Assembly: GCF_014257025.1 (NCBI RefSeq) | Contig: NZ_JACMSF010000005.1 | Location: 186,001-250,000, forward strand | Source: Streptomyces cupreus | GTDB lineage: Bacteria; Actinomycetota; Actinomycetes; Streptomycetales; Streptomycetaceae | Reading direction: 5' to 3' | Length of the DNA stretch: 64,000 nt | In this document: positions 63,707 through 64,000 of the stretch, in pieces | How the letters are laid out: each line of letters opens with the position of its first letter | Numbering within the stretch: the stretch's first letter is position 1 | Notes under the pieces: generated by a model | The model's input: the letters and a program-made list of their open reading frames with translations, nothing else | Databases searched by the model: none | What the model was told of the DNA's origin: nothing | Position numbers and translations under genes: made by a program

Positions 63707-64000
63707 TCACGGCCGACGCCCGAGCTCCGGACGCTTGCAGTAGTCGGTGAGTCCGACGACATTGCCCCAGGGGTCGGCGATCTCCACGGTCCACCCGGTG
63801 GCCACCGGGAACGGCTCGTCCAGCGGCACGATCCCGGCCCCGGCCAGCCGGCGGGCGGCCGCGCGGGCGTCCGGCACCTCCAGCCACACCCGGGGCGAAT
63901 GCCAGGGCGGCGGGCGATGGTTCAGCCCCTCCGCCTGCCGCAACAGGATCCCCGGCGTCTCGCCGCCCACCTTCAGCAGCGCGATCCCCGCCTCGTCGAA
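63707..64000 (-). CDS. VOC (glyoxalase-fold) protein, partial
   Basis: The last ~97 codons are in the window; the start is beyond the right edge. The reading WHSPRVWLEVPDARAAARRL, then TVEIADPWGNVVGLTDYC, is the second betaalphabetabetabeta module of a VOC protein, in which DPxGN is characteristic. Such proteins are dioxygenases, isomerases or resistance factors; which one is unknown. Confidence 0.8.
   Translation of the reverse strand, partial: FDEAGIALLKVGGETPGILLRQAEGLNHRPPPWHSPRVWLEVPDARAAARRLAGAGIVPLDEPFPVATGWTVEIADPWGNVVGLTDYCKRPELGRRP

Overview
The window is a gene-dense, very GC-rich piece of actinobacterial chromosome, almost certainly from a Streptomyces. The signs are strong third-position GC, many GTG/TTG starts, an HTH/DUF397 pair beside an anti-sigma-type ATPase, HTH proteins with DUF2690, an SCO4848-family membrane protein, and the order sucCD - perM-like - purNH - folD - mdh - betaine genes - glyA - trpS, which from memory resembles the S. 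coelicolor core around SCO48xx. I see no tRNA, rRNA, CRISPR array, insertion sequence or prophage.

Region by region. (1) 1-5.8 kb: a SWIM zinc-finger gene diverges from a tightly coupled operon of a MoxR-type AAA+ ATPase, a DUF5682 protein with a TraB/ChaN-like start, and a VWA/MIDAS protein. Two very small ORFs sit at the gene junctions. The divergent promoters lie on a perfect 14-bp inverted repeat and match the actinobacterial RecA-independent DNA-damage (PafBC-type) promoter. This is the best candidate for an undescribed system. (2) 6-9 kb: two exported low-complexity proteins, the second built on a strict 11-residue repeat. (3) 9.4-17.5 kb: succinyl-CoA synthetase (sucCD), an HTH/sigma-like/membrane fusion, a PerM-like membrane protein, purN and purH. 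(4) 17.6-24 kb: regulatory genes (AbaA/WhiJ-like set, two related HTH membrane proteins), a frameshifted remnant, folD and DUF3017. (5) 24-28 kb: mdh, a membrane-anchored protein, a MarR-GNAT fusion with a clear operator, a DinB-like remnant and an exported LppX-like protein.

(6) 28.1-35.2 kb: one operon that oxidises choline to glycine betaine (betB, betA) and imports betaine or choline (ABC ATPase, double permease, lipoprotein). (7) 35.2-40.7 kb: a PEP-mutase-family lyase with an AhpD-like protein, opposite a MocR regulator; a lipoprotein plus glutathionylspermidine-synthase-like pair; ornithine aminotransferase. (8) 40.8-47.3 kb: glyA behind a ZTP (pfl) riboswitch, two related exported proteins, an ECF sigma factor with its membrane partner and a self-type promoter, trpS and a 2H phosphoesterase. 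(9) 47.3-52.4 kb: homologues of the mycobacterial decaprenyl-phospho-arabinose pathway (DprE2, DprE1, PAP2 phosphatase, UbiA-type transferase, GtrA) plus a YihY protein, with Ala in place of the benzothiazinone-target Cys of DprE1.

(10) 52.4-64 kb: D-Ala-D-Ala carboxypeptidase, SCO4848-type protein, metallophosphoesterase, a truncated solute-binding gene, a two-component system divergent from an MMPL exporter with a C-terminal beta-sandwich-like extension, a TetR regulator, an exported trypsin-like protease, a DCC/DUF393 protein with a small membrane protein behind two TTGAAC-GTTCAA operators, and a VOC protein cut by the right edge.

All calls come from reading sequence and recalled family knowledge; no search was run.
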